Positions 35,433 to 48,600 of a stretch of 64,000 bases of DNA are shown here, in pieces (positions within the stretch are counted from its first letter, which is position 1; the number at the start of each line of letters is the position of its first letter). This stretch comes from Trametopsis cervina (taxonomy: Eukaryota > Basidiomycota > Agaricomycetes > Polyporales > Irpicaceae), in the NCBI GenBank assembly GCA_022385755.1, contig MU278349.1, forward strand, positions 124,001 through 188,000, read 5' to 3'. The notes under the pieces were generated by a model. That model was not told the origin of the DNA. It searched no databases and saw nothing but the letters and a program-made list of their open reading frames with translations. The position numbers and the translations under genes were made by a program.

Positions 35433-36668
35433 ATGACATATGCTCTACACCGCGTCGCGGTGCCCCGCCTGCTGTCGGCGACAAGCAACCTTCGATTCGC
35501 ATTTTACGTACAGCAAACTCGCCGGCATATACAAACATTTACTGGCACCCAACCAGAGGCTTTTCTTGAAGAAGCTCGTTCCGGAGTGACCTTTCTCTCA
35601 TTAAACCGACCGAAAGCAAAGAACGCCATTTCGTTGCGATTGTTGAAGGTATGCGCAGTATATAACAACCTGTGTCCCTACTGAGCTTGCTATAGGAACT
35701 CCGCGATTGCTTGGAGGAAGTTCATTTCAACAAGAAGTGCGTATACATCATTTCTGAAATGTGAGGGGAACGATTACAGAACGGATTGCTTACTTGTGCG
35801 AAGCTAGTGTACGCGTCCTCGTCGTCAGGTCTACGACCCAAGGCTCGTTCTGTGCCGGAGCAGACCTTGCGGAACGGAGAACCATGTCCCAGACGCAAGT
35901 AGACAAGTTCCTGTTGGACTTGCGAGGTGCGCTCGGGCGGCTTGAAAATCTCCCAATGCCTACTATTGCTGCCATCGACGGTCCTGCTCTGGGCGGAGGC
36001 TTAGAACTCGCTCTCGCATGCGATTTACGTGTTGCAGGTCGTACCTTCATGGTATTCTTATGTGCGCCGCATACTCACAGTTGGCTACAGGCACTTCCGT
36101 AACAAAGATAGGTTTGCCAGAGACGAAACTGGGGATTATTCCCGGTGCAGGCGGTACACAACGTCTTACCCGCTTACTTGGCCTTTCGAAGTCCAAGAAC
36201 CTGATCTTCACAGGAAGAGCTCTTAGTGCTAGTGAAGCACATGAATACGGTATGTTTTGCATTGTATTTCTGAAAGCTTGCAGCATTTACCATACTTTTG
36301 CGCTTTGTAGGCCTGGTAGATTATATCTCAGACGAGGGCACCTCGGCAGTTGACCGATCATTGGCTCTGGCAGAGGAGATATCACAAAATGGTTGGTGTA
36401 TACGTTTTCTTGCCTGTAGATCGAATAACCGGTGTGTCACAGCCCCTCTCGCTCTCAGAGCAGCAAAACAGGCAATTTCACGGGCCCCGGAACTTGCCCT
36501 CGAACCCGGTGAGCAAGAATCCTCGGTAGTGCCGAGTCAAGTTACTCAAGTTTTGTAGGCCTAGATTTTGAAAGAGCATCGTATGAGACTCTACTGAAGA
36601 GCAAAGACCGCCTTGAAGCGTTGGAAGCCTTCAAAGAGAAGAGGCCCCCGGTTTTCAAGGGCGAATGA
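35433..36668 (+). CDS. AUH: Methylglutaconyl-CoA hydratase (AUH-type enoyl-CoA hydratase)
   Basis: This crotonase-fold enzyme most resembles AUH, which hydrates 3-methylglutaconyl-CoA in leucine breakdown in mitochondria. A basic, Arg/Ser-rich leader ([19 protein letters not shown]) looks like a mitochondrial presequence. The core has [16 protein letters not shown], the oxyanion-hole region [29 protein letters not shown] with catalytic Glu, and [20 protein letters not shown] with the second Glu region. The C-terminal [18 protein letters not shown] followed by FKGE is almost the AUH ending and argues against general short-chain enoyl-CoA hydratase. About six introns. It converges on SEC10 with 70 bp between stops. 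Confidence 0.9.
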
Positions 36669-36701
36669 GTGATGTCCATGTATGTGATGTACAACATTCC
36701 A

Positions 36702-36707
36702 AATAAA
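36702..36707 (+). terminator. Probable polyadenylation signal of the AUH gene
   Basis: AATAAA begins 34 bp after the stop codon at 36668. It lies inside the 70-bp gap to the convergent SEC10 gene, so transcript 3' ends probably overlap. Confidence 0.5.
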
Positions 36708-36738
36708 TTATAGCTATCGACAACAGATCTGGATATAT

Positions 36739-39700
36739 TTACGGGTAGCCCGCAAGTCTCGCCATTGAAATGCTAGGCATGCTCATACCAGCTGGGATAG
36801 TCGGCATGGTGGGCATGTGGTCCTTCAATGGCTCCAAGTCCCGCATGATCATGCTCAGCCTACCCATACCAAAGCGGTCTCTGATCACTTTCCCGTCCGT
36901 TCCATCATCAAGACCTGTACTGTCATTGAATCCTTTCTCTGCCTGGCCCCAATCACTGCGTTGAGCCAGATATGGCTTGAGAAGCGATGAGTCGATACGA
37001 CCGAGATAGCCCTCAGTTATATATGACTTGAGAATGTCGGGCCGAACCAGGAAGACGTTTCCAAGCTGACGAAGGAACTCGAAACGTTCATGAAGAGACG
37101 GTATAGAAAAGGTGCTTATGGTATCCTGATAGCTCTTCAGATCCCTAAAACAATGAGGTCAGTAATAGCAATGCAATATTGAATGGCTGTTGAGTACTTC
37201 GCAAGCATCAGGCCGCCAGTGGCGCTGACTGGGAATTTCTTGAGATGTTCAAGTAAGAGGCTAATGTGAATTGGGTAAGCGAGGACCCTGAACCCAGCTG
37301 TGATACGTACCCATGGAAAGCGACACCGACTTCGGTCAAGAATACTTCGAGGTTTTTGCCGCTGAGGTTCTCCTTCGCCACATCCCGTACTTTTTCAAGT
37401 GTCTCACAACAAGCGACGCAAGGTTCGGTATTGACACGGGCGAAGGAAAGGTCGTCGTTACGAGGCTTGAAGTCATTCCGCTTTTGCTTCGCGAGTTGCA
37501 CAGAAAGCCAAGTAAGAATAGCTAAATGGTTGTAAGTATATAACTGACAGGCAGAATGAGCAAGGGAACGCATACCGTCCGTTAACTTCTGCACAACGTG
37601 ATTTACGGCACCTTCAATGCGACTAACTGTCTGATTGTTGAAAACCACCATCTCACGCCGTACGGTGACCGACACGCTGGCCAGAGGTAGCAAAGCCATG
37701 TTGACGTATTGTTGCCACAGGTGACATATAAGGTCCACATTATGCAGTACTGTGAGGGGCTGCAGACTCGGCTCGGCCTTGGGATCTGCAGCCTCAACTC
37801 GGGCCATTACCCTGCAAAAGCCGTCTTAGTAAATGATATACGGAGGATGATGCAACGTACGTCTCGATGGAAGTTTCAATATATGCACTCCCAATAGCTG
37901 CAGCTAAGACACGCAGAAGCGCAAAAATGTGTTTAGGTCTAACAGAATAATTAGCCGACTACAACAAAGAACACAATTGTCACTCACACGTCGTTTGAAG
38001 AACTGAGCTCGACACATCTTCCAACAGCTTCCGCATGCCATTTGAGCATGGTTTCAGCAATGGCGATATGGAGCTGTCCATCCTCCTCATTGATAGGCTC
38101 TTCTTCTTTTGTGCGATCTACTGTAGCACCTAGACCGCCGTATTTAAGAATCGCAGCAGCAGCGGTCGATGTCCCTGAAGGCGTCGTAGTAGTGGCAGCG
38201 GCGTTAAGTTGATTCACCATGCGATCGAAGAGAGATGATTTTCCGCCTTTTTGTGACCGTTCCTGCGTCAGTTTGAATAATGGAACTGCTTCGGAAGAAT
38301 AATAACTGAGCTTACATGATACCGTGTGAAGTTGGTCAAGAAGCTGGCATACAGTTCGCTCAAGCTCTTGCTTTCACGCTCAAGGTAGCGCTGCCCCTCA
38401 GTGTATGGGACAAAAAGCTCTTCCATAGCCGTCTCGAGCATGGTACCTACCGTGGCTGCAGTAGCAGCGGTGGCAGAGGACTTCGTAGCGGTACTTAATG
38501 TCAGACCAAAGTCGATGCTATCAACGGGCGACCGGGGTATTATCGAAGGTAATTCATAGCCTTTCAGGTCTTCCACCAGCGTTGTAGTCTGATGATGAAC
38601 CATTTGCAACATGCGAAGGAAGGCCAGATCAGAAATCGCTGCACCCCGACTGACTAGAAGTTCCAGTTGTTGCTGTATCTAAGATGGAAGGACGTCAAAA
38701 CAATTTCGCCCAGCATATGGGCGACAATGTAATTTACCGACTGGGCGAACACACGTTGGAGGAATACTTGCATGACATATGGTGGGTTCGGAAAGACAGC
38801 CTGCACTATTTGAACTTCTTGGCCTACGGTAGTGCGAATTTCTTGGAACAGCGCAGATAATCCGGCTTCAGTAGATGGCATGTTGGCGTCTGGATCTGGT
38901 AAGTGTTCCCAGCTATAAATAATAAAACAGCTTGCATCAGGTCAAGTTTGTTTATGGACAGGCACGTTGCACATACAGGTCGTCGTTTGCATTATTGTCG
39001 CTCTCCCGAACACGGTTGATAAAGAAGTCATGCTGATTGACGTAGACTTGCACGCATGAAGCACCGCCGTTGAAGTCGAGTAGTGTCTGGGCACAATGCT
39101 GCCACGAATAGGAATTAGTGCAGCGACCGGATTATGTGACGATACATACATGCATCATCTTGGGATCGCCGCGACGGTAAGCTCGGTCAAATAGGTGCAA
39201 CATGTCCTTCTCGAACTTCTCACAATATTTGTCGATATTCTCACGCGTCTGTAGATGGGTTTAGCGATGCGCTGAGTGTATGGATGATTCTTGAAACCTT
39301 TTCTGAGTTTGGTAGATCCACCTCTTTCGCAACGGATCCCAATCTTCGCAAAAGTACTGCTACTTGGCGCCGACCTTCCTTGCCTTCCTTCTTGAGTGCA
39401 TCCAAGCGCGATGTGTCGTCACGAGAGAATTGGATGTAGAAGTCAATAAGGTCGTACGCCGCCTGCGCTCGTTGTCGTTGTTGGTGCACTGACTCGAGCT
39501 CCTCCCCTACTCGAATAGCTGTACGTCCAACTTCGTTCATCTTTGTTTCCATACCCGAGAAAGATTGCCCGACCGCCTGAGAATTCTCTCAGTTATCTGA
39601 GGGGAGGGCATGGAAAGGTTCACACCTCAAATCCTTTGTTGAGCTCCGCCATCTTCTTGGAGTACTCTCTCTCAGAAACTTTCACACTCTTCTCCATCTG

Positions 39701-40031
39701 TTCAGTGCGGGCTTGCACATCTCGACGCACCGAAATGAGCTGGTCAACAGCTGCCTCGAGTGTGTGTATAAACGGTTTGGGATCAAATGCTATGTTGGCT
39801 TGAGCAACATTCCACCGTGCAATATTCCGTGACATACATACGTCCTGGACTTGCTTTGGACTCCGCAATTAGTCTCTCAGAGACACCTCCAATAAAGTCT
39901 TTCACATCGAATTTACTCTGTGTTCACATATCAACGAAGATTCTCCCGGCGTCGCTGCGCGTCCTATTCACCTCGAAAGATTCCGGTCGGAGGTACTGTC
40001 GAACAGCGGCATCCAGTTCATACGTTGGCAT
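36739..40031 (-). CDS. SEC10: Exocyst complex component Sec10
   Basis: Sec10 pairs with Sec15 in the exocyst and links vesicle and plasma-membrane modules. The first exon starts at 40031 (MPTYELDAAVRQYLRPESFE) and splices to SKFDVKDFIGGVSERLI. A coiled coil follows (SVKVSEREYSKKMAELNKGF and NEVGRTAIRVGEELESVHQQ). The family core includes LIDFYIQFSRDD, then ENIDKYCEKFEKDML and FDRAYRRGDPKMMHHCAQTL. Later blocks are VFLQRVFAQSIQQQLELLVS, NVDLICHLWQQYVNMALLPL and ETLEKVRDVAKENLSGKNLE. The C-terminus ends in a Met/Pro-rich segment and ARLAGYP. Roughly nine or more short introns. The helical-rod architecture and block order match Sec10. Intact. Confidence 0.9.
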
Positions 40032-40313
40032 TCCGCAATTTGACTGTGAGCCTATAGCATATGTACCCAGATAGTGAAGCTATCCGAGACCAGTAGATGT
40101 GTATGTAAACAGAAATTGACCAGGGATACGATCGAAGCGCCAGCCGACCCAGCTGTTAATGATGCCCACGTGACATGCGCGTCGCGTCTTTGGGAGCGAT
40201 AATTTTCTTTCAGTAATTTTTGGCTTTAACCCTGAAGACCTTCAGCTCGAGCCACTGCTCCTATACTTGAGCACAAGTCAGGGACTCAGCTTCGTAAGCA
40301 GCGCGGAGGTAAC
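40032..40313. promoter_or_regulatory. Shared promoter of SEC10 and RIX1
   Basis: The two divergent starts are 282 bp apart. No TATA box is obvious. Confidence 0.5.
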
Positions 40314-43030
40314 ATGGATTCGAATCACCCTTTAAAAACGTTACTCCAACTGCAGTTAGCTTCAGACGGCAGTGCTGTGTTACACCTCCCTTATGTCTTG
40401 TCCAGTCTCACTGCCAAAGACTTTGAAGCCTCGTCTCACCTTCAAAAATGGACGGCACGGGTCAATTCTCTAGTTCACTCGAAGGATGAAGGAGCTCGCT
40501 GGGCAGGACTCTGTATCGCGCTGAGGACCTCGGTTTTGTCGCAGATTCTTATGCTGGAATGCGCACAGAGTTGGGTGACAGCTGGACTTTCATTCATCTT
40601 AGTTGGTACACATCCCTTCAATGAAATTAGCACGTCTAATCAGTCATACATTCAAAATTGGAATAGAAAAACGAAACCGTACCCGTGCTTAAAGCCAGTA
40701 TCCGACTGCTACGATACATATTCACAACTGCCACTGGAGTGCCCGAATTTCAGCGTCAGGTTTCAACACCGAACGTACCAAAATTCAGCTCTGCATTGAT
40801 GTCAATAACAGAAAAACGTGACGATGTTGAGTTGCAGGTGAGAGTCGTGCATACTACAGTGCAGCTGGAACTCATCTCCGTATTTCGAACTAGACGCTGT
40901 GTCTCAAAACGCTGGCTCATCTGCTTGTCAATTATCCCACTCTTCATCGCCCCTTACAGCAATCCCTCTCTTCTACCGTGCTGCGCTACTTGAACGGATC
41001 GTCCCCCAAACCAGTCCCCCATGTCCTCTTAGAAGCTTCGTCCACATTATACTCAGTCTTACATCACACAGGGGGGAAGGTTGGTGCTGCGGCACAATGG
41101 CGCAAGTCTCTCGGGGACACGCTACAATTTTCCTGGAACGCATTCACGAAATTGCGGAGCACTTATCCGGTCACTGGTTCGTCCAGCCCTGGTCTCCTCG
41201 AGAAGCTACAATAACCCCTGCTACAGATCAACATGGTCGGACACCAACGCACGCAGAGGAAGACCCACTTACTTCGGTACCACTGCAGCTCGATCGACTG
41301 AGAACGGGGGTCTTCATAATCACTGACTTGTTACAGTGGGTTGGAATGGGTTTTCTCAACACTCACAATTGACTAATGTCAAAGTAGAGTGGCCAATTCG
41401 AGGCCTGTCCCAGTGCCTGTGGGGTTGTTGGTACAACTATGCTCTGCACTCTTATCGTGCTCGGCCGAAGGGCAGGCTAGTACGGTTTCCCACCTGTGTT
41501 TCGCGATCTCATACTTGCGAACAGGCGGAAGGGCCTGTAGATACAGTGACTCATAACATGGAGGCATCCGCTGTACCACAGATCCACATTCTAGGGTGTA
41601 CTCTGATGCAAAATCTCGCAGCATGGTAAGCGCATCAATCAATATCTGCGCAATCGCATGTACTCATCACACCGTCCAGTGTGCAGCAAGCCCTGGCACC
41701 GCATTTAACTCGGTTGTATCACGATGTCATACAACTCCTAGAACAAAAAGTCACAGCGTGAGTATGTCGCACTCTACGTCAAAACCTCTTGGCTCATTGT
41801 AGGGACTATAGGTTTGAGCGGTGTTCGCTCTTAAAGACTGTTCATGCGCTCCTCAATGACTGTCCCGGTCTCTCGGATCCACAACTACCCTCTCGCCTTT
41901 CTAGAGCTGTCTTACCAACTCTCGCTGGCTTGCTGACGTCTCAATCTGACGCACAGAAAGAAATGCAGGCGGACGATAGAGGAAGTGATGCGAAAAATCG
42001 CAAGGGGAAGAAGCGAGTCCGAGGATACGAAGGCGACGAGGTGTTCAAGATCAGCCGAGAGATCCTTTGCCCGACAGAAGAAGATGGGAAAGTCGTGCTT
42101 GTTACTCTTGACGGTGAATTTTACGTCCAGTATCCCCTAGCTAAACCGACTGAGCCGTGTATCAGTGATTCAATTACTGTTGGGAGGCTCAGCATTATCG
42201 CCGTCCATCCAATCCTTGATTGGTCGCATCCTTCTGGCTTTATGCACATCTCTTCCTCATATCCCCGCAGGCCTGGTATCCCATGACTTGTCTCTTCACA
42301 GTCAAGTGTACGCCAAGGTCCATACTAGCTGTGTCACGTTTTCAAGTGGGACGAGCAATATAAGCAAGAGCTTTGGTCTTGTTCTGAACGGCTCTTCTCA
42401 GGGCGTTGATGATTCGGTGCGTTATCTGGTTCAACCCCTATTCAACATACTAAAACATCGCAGGCTCGTTGGAACGTGATTGATCTTTTGCTTCATCCAC
42501 GCGCACCCCCTCTTGTGAGGGCCCTACCTGGCGTGGAGCCCTTATCGTTGTTTCAGGCCACAGAAAGCCATGAGGAATACGAAACGCGTAGACGATTGGG
42601 GATAGCAACTCTACAGGAGATCATATCGCATCCTCATCCAGACACCGTACAAGAAACTCGCAACGTGCCCCTACATGCAGCATCAAATCCTCCGGCTTCC
42701 TTTCCTAGCGCAACAGCGTTATCATCGTCGGTTGGATCTGTTGTGCATCATCCTGTGCCAGTTGTTCCACATATACCTGCTCATGAGCCAGCTGCCACTA
42801 TCTCGAGTACATCCGCCAACGGGCCTATGGATGTGTCTCTCTCAACACCAAGTGTCTCGTTTAATAGAAATGAGCCCCCACCGGCAACAAAAGAACCCTC
42901 GAGTTCGGAAACTGCTTCCGCGACCACATCTTTACCTCCAGCTCCAATACCGGCGGTAGAAGCTGCCGCAGTCGAGGAAGATGATGACGAGCCAATGCCT
43001 GGTATTGACATGGATTCTGATTCAGACTGA
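40314..43030 (+). CDS. RIX1: Pre-rRNA processing protein Rix1
   Basis: Rix1 (PELP1 in animals) is part of the Rix1-Ipi1-Ipi3 complex that, with Rea1, removes ITS2-region factors from pre-60S ribosomes. The N-terminal Rix1 domain is clear: LPYVLSSLTAKDFEASSHLQ, then KDEGARWAGLCIALRTSVLS and VLKASIRLLRYIFTTATGVP. Later exons give VPKFSSALMSITEKRDDVEL and LLEASSTLYSVLHHTGGK, a helical-repeat region, and DCPGLSDPQLPSRLSRAVLP. A basic patch (KNRKGKKRVRGYEGDEVFKI) precedes a final disordered part rich in Ser, Pro and Thr. The very end is acidic (EEDDDEPMPGIDMDSDSD), as in PELP1 relatives. About ten introns; I did not fix them all. The stop is 42 bp from the stop of the convergent Rrn11-like gene. 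Confidence 0.87.
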
Positions 43031-43072
43031 AGTTGATCCCTGCTGTCTTCGTGTAGATGTATCCAGCGCTAC

Positions 43073-43861
43073 TCAAGTTTTCACCCGCTTGTTGCGCAAT
43101 CTTGTCTCGTCTTCGGATCTGTCTTCCCTTTCGCCGTCAGATGAAGGCCCATCAATGTGACTACGGTTTGAGTGAGTGATGAGAATGGGTATCTGGCCAA
43201 GCCAAGTTGCGGCAACCACGTTTCCTGCGTCAAGCTGTACGGCCCTTTCAAAGTACTGTTCTGCCTCTCGCAAAGTCCCCCTGACAGTAGGTCCAGTAGT
43301 GCCGTCAGGAGCGTGGACGAGATGGAGACAAATCAGGCCTGCATAGAGGTGAAGCATGGAATTATCTTGATAAGGCGGGGAAGGCAGGTATCTGTGAAGA
43401 CATGAGCGGCATGAAAGAGACGGCGATCTCCACTTACAGCTCGAGCTCGTCAAGAGCTTTCTCTGACTGTCCTGACTGTATTAACAAGAGTATATACTCT
43501 TGAAATATCGTTTCACGCTGCAGATAATGGATGAGGCTTTGCTGAGAAGATGGGAACTACGAGGACGCACTGCTTCTGAATGTTGTCGCATCATCGTCGA
43601 GAGATACTCTAAACGTTTCTGGGCAGGAACACCTTCCAGGGGAGAACATTCTCCGGCAACAAGTGTACCAGTCCGCCACATGCTCTTCCAATCAAGCTCT
43701 TTGCATCTCACCAAGATAACCCAAGCCCGTCTTGCCCTCTGAATGTCTCCTCGGTGCAAGCTGAGCTCCAGCACATCATACAAACGGCGGATGTGAACTT
43801 TTCTGGCTGTGTTCGGTGACCTTCTTTCGCTTGGATCAAAGAGAAATATAGGCCCTGCCAT
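43073..43861 (-). CDS. RRN11: Rrn11-like RNA polymerase I core factor subunit
   Basis: Rrn11 (TAF1A-like) is one subunit of the core factor that recruits RNA polymerase I to the rDNA promoter. The N-terminus (MAGPIFLFDPSERRSPNTAR) leads into KVHIRRLYDVLELSLHRGDI and RARRAWVILVRCKELDWKS, the most recognisable part of the RNA_pol_I_TF/Rrn11 domain. The rest is TPR-like: LEYLSTMMRQHSEA, then after splicing LELYLPSPPYQDNSMLHLYA, REAEQYFERAVQLDAGN and VAATWLGQIPILI, ending in a charged tail. In-frame stops just upstream of 43861 support that start. It shares a 127-bp divergent promoter with the next gene. The call rests on one conserved block plus the TPR-like context, so it is probable, not certain. 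Confidence 0.65.
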
Positions 43862-43988
43862 AATGGAGGTATGCGGTCACAAGAGCCTGAGTGAGAGCGA
43901 TGAGATAAAATTAGGCGTCTACGCAGATCGAGGTATTGGGTCTTGCATCTGATGGCATGTTGTACCATAACGCCGCTCCCAACTGACC
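43862..43988. promoter_or_regulatory. Compact divergent promoter
   Basis: Only 127 bp separate the starts of the Rrn11-like and Laa2-like genes, so the two promoters must overlap. Confidence 0.55.
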
Positions 43989-45154
43989 ATGGACGATGAC
44001 CTGGACTTCGGTACCTCAGTATGGGGTGTCTCTGAACAACTAGCTATATCTGTACCCCCAGCGTTGCTCTCGCAACCGTCACCAGCGCCGTCATCTACTC
44101 AAGACAGCTTCGACGACTTTGATGAATTTGGTACGCCCGCGGAGTCAGTGGCTGCCTCGGGGGACGAAGGAGATGAAGATTTTGGGGACTTTGGAGATTT
44201 CGGGGAAACAGAGGAGACGGAGACCACATTAACTTTCGAGCCAGAGTCGTTTGAACAACAGGTGTCCACTCCACGAGCAACCGGTAATTGGTATGCTCTA
44301 CAGCTGGATCCTCTGCCGTCGAGAGACGAGCTGCGTCGGCAGACGGACCTCATATTGGGACCATTGTGGGACGGCGACGACCCAGATTACTTCACGGACG
44401 ATCCTATTAGACAAGTTGAGGGTCTGAACCAGACTTTGGTGACAGCAGAGAGGTACCTCTCCCACTCTCACAGGAGTAATTCGTATCTTACCAATCAGAT
44501 GTCTGCAGTCGTCAGATATTTGACCTGCTATTACCTGCTACACAACCGACTTTCAGGCCTGTGAATTGGACGCGGTCGCGTATCCGTCGGCAGCATCTAA
44601 TCGAACTTGGTATACCTGTGAATCTGGACGAGGTCCTGCCACGGGCTGCTGCGAAGTTACCTACCTTGGAGATACATACTCGACCTACCTCTGCTCCTCC
44701 CTTACCTCATGCTGTATCAACGCGACAAGTTGGTTCAGCTTCACTGGCTGGTACCCCTCGCTCTGGTACACCACAGCCTGGAGTTAGGAATACCGCACTT
44801 GCTACAGTTCAACTGCGTCTAGGACCCAAGCCGGATTTAGATGAAGCCAAAATCAACTCGCTTCTAGATATTGATACGGGTACGTCTCTCAATATGATCT
44901 TCCCGACGATACTAATATTGCATGTAGATAACTTGTTGTTATTACCCGCATCGAAGCTCGAGAATTATCTTGCCGATTTACGAACGCACACAGCCAGTGC
45001 CTCGGCCTCATTAATGTACCTTCTGCAAACACGTGATGCTTTGCAGCAGGATGCAGAAACCTACAATAAGCTTATTGGAGAGCTGGTTGGAGAGGCGCAG
45101 AAGATAAAAACAGGGAAGCGTGCCGCAAGTCGGCGCGGTAGTGCCATGTCTTGA
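43989..45154 (+). CDS. Laa2/DUF5102-like acidic protein, probable AP-1 coat accessory
   Basis: The N-terminus is acidic with Phe-Asp and Asp-Phe repeats (DSFDDFDEFGTP and DEDFGDFGDFGETEE), motifs that bind clathrin adaptor appendages. The conserved core reads NWYALQLDPLPSRDELRRQT and LILGPLWDGDDPDYFTDDPI. Splicing an intron after TAE (acceptor just before 44531) gives SRQIFDLLLPATQPTFRPVN, then WTRSRIRRQHLIELGIPVNL and DEVLP. The C-terminal part has a helical segment (ASLMYLLQTRDALQQDAETY) and a basic end. Two or three introns. Yeast Laa2 (YBL010C) is a small AP-1 accessory with the same DFGDF-rich start. I place it in that family on motif style and core pattern. Subcellular site would be trans-Golgi or endosomes. 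Confidence 0.6.
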
Positions 45155-45680
45155 CCTTCATGAGACCATAGCATGTTCTAAGGCATGTATACTGTAGTCC
45201 TATCTCCCGCTTTGTTTTCATCTCTGACTCCACGGATGGAACTTGAATTGGTCACCAGATCCACAAGCACGTATATATAGTAGGGCGTAGGCTACAAGTC
45301 CATACAGCAACCTGAAGCCTCAGAATATTCCGTATTAATGTAACCGTTACTATAATATGCGCTTGTTCGAGAGATGGCGGAGACTTTTACACGACGAGGG
45401 GTTTTCTGCTTCTCCTTTCTCGTGTTTTAAAAATGCGTACGACATAGTACATAGGCACCTAAACACAGTGAAGGTCAAGCCTACATCATCCTGATGGGAC
45501 AGTCGGTCCGGCGAGATCTCCCAAAATTTTGGGTGTAAGCGCCCGCACAATAATGAACTGTGCTTCAGAGAGCGTGTCGAATATCCCTCTAACGACTTCA
45601 GCTCGCCACGAATCGGTGGGCCGTCTAGTCGGCCCAAAAGCATTGATTTATCTCTCATTTAACTTGGTCTGCTCGCCCAC
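45155..45680. other. Intergenic region upstream of RPA190
   Basis: These 526 bp include the Laa2-like 3' UTR and the RPA190 promoter. A 102-codon minus ORF (45350..45658) shows no domain. No TATA box close to 45681 stands out. Confidence 0.5.
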
Positions 45681-48600
45681 ATGAACATTTCCCACTCTAT
45701 TCCAGCCTCCGTTGAGAGCATCTCATTCTCATTCCTGTCCTCTGAGGACGTCCGCCGACTCTCTGTCAAACAGATTGTCAACCCCATCCTCCTAGATGAT
45801 CTCAATCGCCCAAATGTCGGGGGCTTATACGATCCTGCTCTTGGGCCAAGCGATAGACAGGACATGTGCGTGCCTGCCCGTTTCACTTTTTGCACGCCCT
45901 GAAGTTTGCCCGCAGTTGTACGACATGCCATTTATCATATTTCGCATGTCCCGGACACTTCGGACACATAGAATTACCTTCTCCTGTCTTTCACCCGCTG
46001 TTCATGGGAAGGATGTACGACCTCCTCCGTGGCACGTGCATGTTTTGCCACAGATTCAAGACGAGCAGGTTCGTGGTGAGTAAGAAGTAGTTTCGGGAAC
46101 ATAATATTTTCTCAATGACTTGCATCTCCTCTAGACAGCCAAATTCATCGCAAAACTTCGTTTGCTAGAACATGGCTTCTTGGTCGCTGCGAAGCAATTG
46201 GATGACATGAGTGTAGGCCTCCAAAAGCCCGGCCGGCTGGAGGAAGACGAAGAAGAGGACCCTGCGGAGTCGTTCGAATCATTCGAGAAAAGATTGAACA
46301 CAATCGTTGCCCTTCATCTTGCCAGTGCTTCTTCCAGCAAACGGGATAATTACAAGGATGGCCAAGTCTACCAAGAACGTAAGACTGTCATACATGATTT
46401 CATTAAGACGGCCATCTCAAAAAAGTGTCAAAACCCTAATTGTGGCGCGTGAGTTCACTGTAGTGCTCATGTTGTAATCTTGTGTCATACTCATCTCTGC
46501 GTTCCAGCCACGGATACACTTTCCGCAAGGAGGGTCACACCAAAATCATCGAATACGACCTTTCCGTCAAACAGAAAGCACAACACGACCTGATCGGCTT
46601 AAAGAGGCCCAATGTCCTCCTGAATCAAGACCGGGCGAAGACGCAAACCGTGGGTCACGGCCCCGGTGACCGCGACGTTGAGATGCGGTCCAACTCAGAA
46701 TCCGAATCCGAGTCGGAAGAAGAAGGCGAAGATGTCTGGTCAGAGCAGGAAGACAGTACACCTAAGGCTCCAAATCAGCTGCCCAAATCAGCAAGTGGAA
46801 AGGTAAAAAGTGCTCGCGGGCGAAACGAGCGGGTCATGGCCCCCGAAGAGTGCCGTGCTCATCTGCGCAGAATGTTCGCCACCGAACCCGTAATCTGCTC
46901 GCTGTTATTTGGTCGGCACGGCCCCTTCGCCCCTCTTACCCCGCATAACCTATCCCTGGCCTCCCCCGACATCTTCTTCCTCGAGGTGATTCCTGTCAGC
47001 CCTACCCGGTTCCGGCCGCCCGCCAAAATGAACGACATGCTCTTCGAACATAATCAGAACGAGCTCCTGTCTCGCGTAATCTCGACGTCTTACCGCCTCA
47101 GAGATCTCAACGAGAGTTTGCGGACGGCCTCGGCAAAATCTTCTGCCGTTGACGAGACAGCCAAGCGTAGATTGCTGCAGTCGCTACTTGACACGCTCAT
47201 ACAGCTCCAAGTTGATGTGAACAGTTTCATCGACAGCAGTAAGAATCCCGCTCCGGTTCGGCAGGGAAAGCTTCCTCCTGCAGGTGTCAAGCAGCTTCTA
47301 GAAAAGAAAGAGGGTCTGTTCCGAAAAAACATGATGGTAATCCGGCTCCATCCCATTTACGAGGCCGTGCTAACATTGCCCAGGGAAAACGTGTCAATTA
47401 CGCAGCTCGCTCAGTCATCTCCCCCGACGTGAATATTGAGCCAAATGAAATCGGTATACCGCCTGTTTTTGCTCGTAAACTGACGTTCCCCGAACCGGTG
47501 ACTGCCGCAAACTTTCATGAGTTGAGAGCTCTGGTCATCACTGGTCCTCACGGCTACCCGGGTGCCACTATGGTTGAATACGAGGATGGACATCTGCAGT
47601 TTCTTGTCAGTACCTTATCGTTTCGAGATGATTGTGTTGATAATGATCCTTCCTATCTGTAGGAGAAATTATCTGTGGAGCAACGGACTGCCATCGCGAA
47701 TCAATTGTTGACACCCCAAGAAGGCGAGCGTAGTTTGACACGGTCAGGTCTGCGTACACAGACTGCTGCGATCAACAAGAAGGTGTACCGACATCTGCGT
47801 GATGGAGACCAACTCATTCTGAACCGCCAACCTACGCTGCACAAGCCCAGTATGATGGTTCACAAGGCGCGAGTGTTGCAAGGCGAGAAGACGATACGGA
47901 TGCATTACGCAAACTGGTATGGTCATCTATCGTACTCAGAGCATCTCCGTGCTTATGCTTCATATTGGCAGTAATTCATATAACGGTAAGAGCCAGGCTC
48001 TATCTGAATAAGCTCAGCTTTCTGACTGCAATTTGTCTCCAGCTGACTTCGACGGAGATGGTACGTAGATCTTTACGTCTATTTAGGTTCATATTTTGAT
48101 AACAATACAGAGATGAACATTCATTTCCCCCGTAAGCCACCACTACTGCCTATCATGATTGATGGACACCAATATTTCTTTTTCTCAGAGAACCAGGTAG
48201 CGCGCGCGGAAGCAATGTACATTGCAAACACGGACAACCAGTATCTTGTACCCACCTCCGGCAAACCGCTTCGCGGCCTGATCCAGGATCATGTCGTTGC
48301 TGGCGTTTGGATGACTGCACGAGATACCTTCTTCACACGGGAGGAATACTTCCAGCTTTTGTATGGCGCTATTCGGCCTGAAAGCTCATCAGGTGAAAGC
48401 CAGCGCCTCCGGACAATGGCCCCGACTATCTGGAAGCCGAGAGCTCTATGGACTGGCAAGCAGATAGTACGTATATGCTACCGGTTCTCGTTGTTTCAGT
48501 CGCATATTGACACCGTTGTACAGATATCCACCGTCTTGTTGAACATCGCTCCACCGGAAACGGAGGGCCTAAATCTTAAAGCGAAGTCAAAGGTGCCAGG

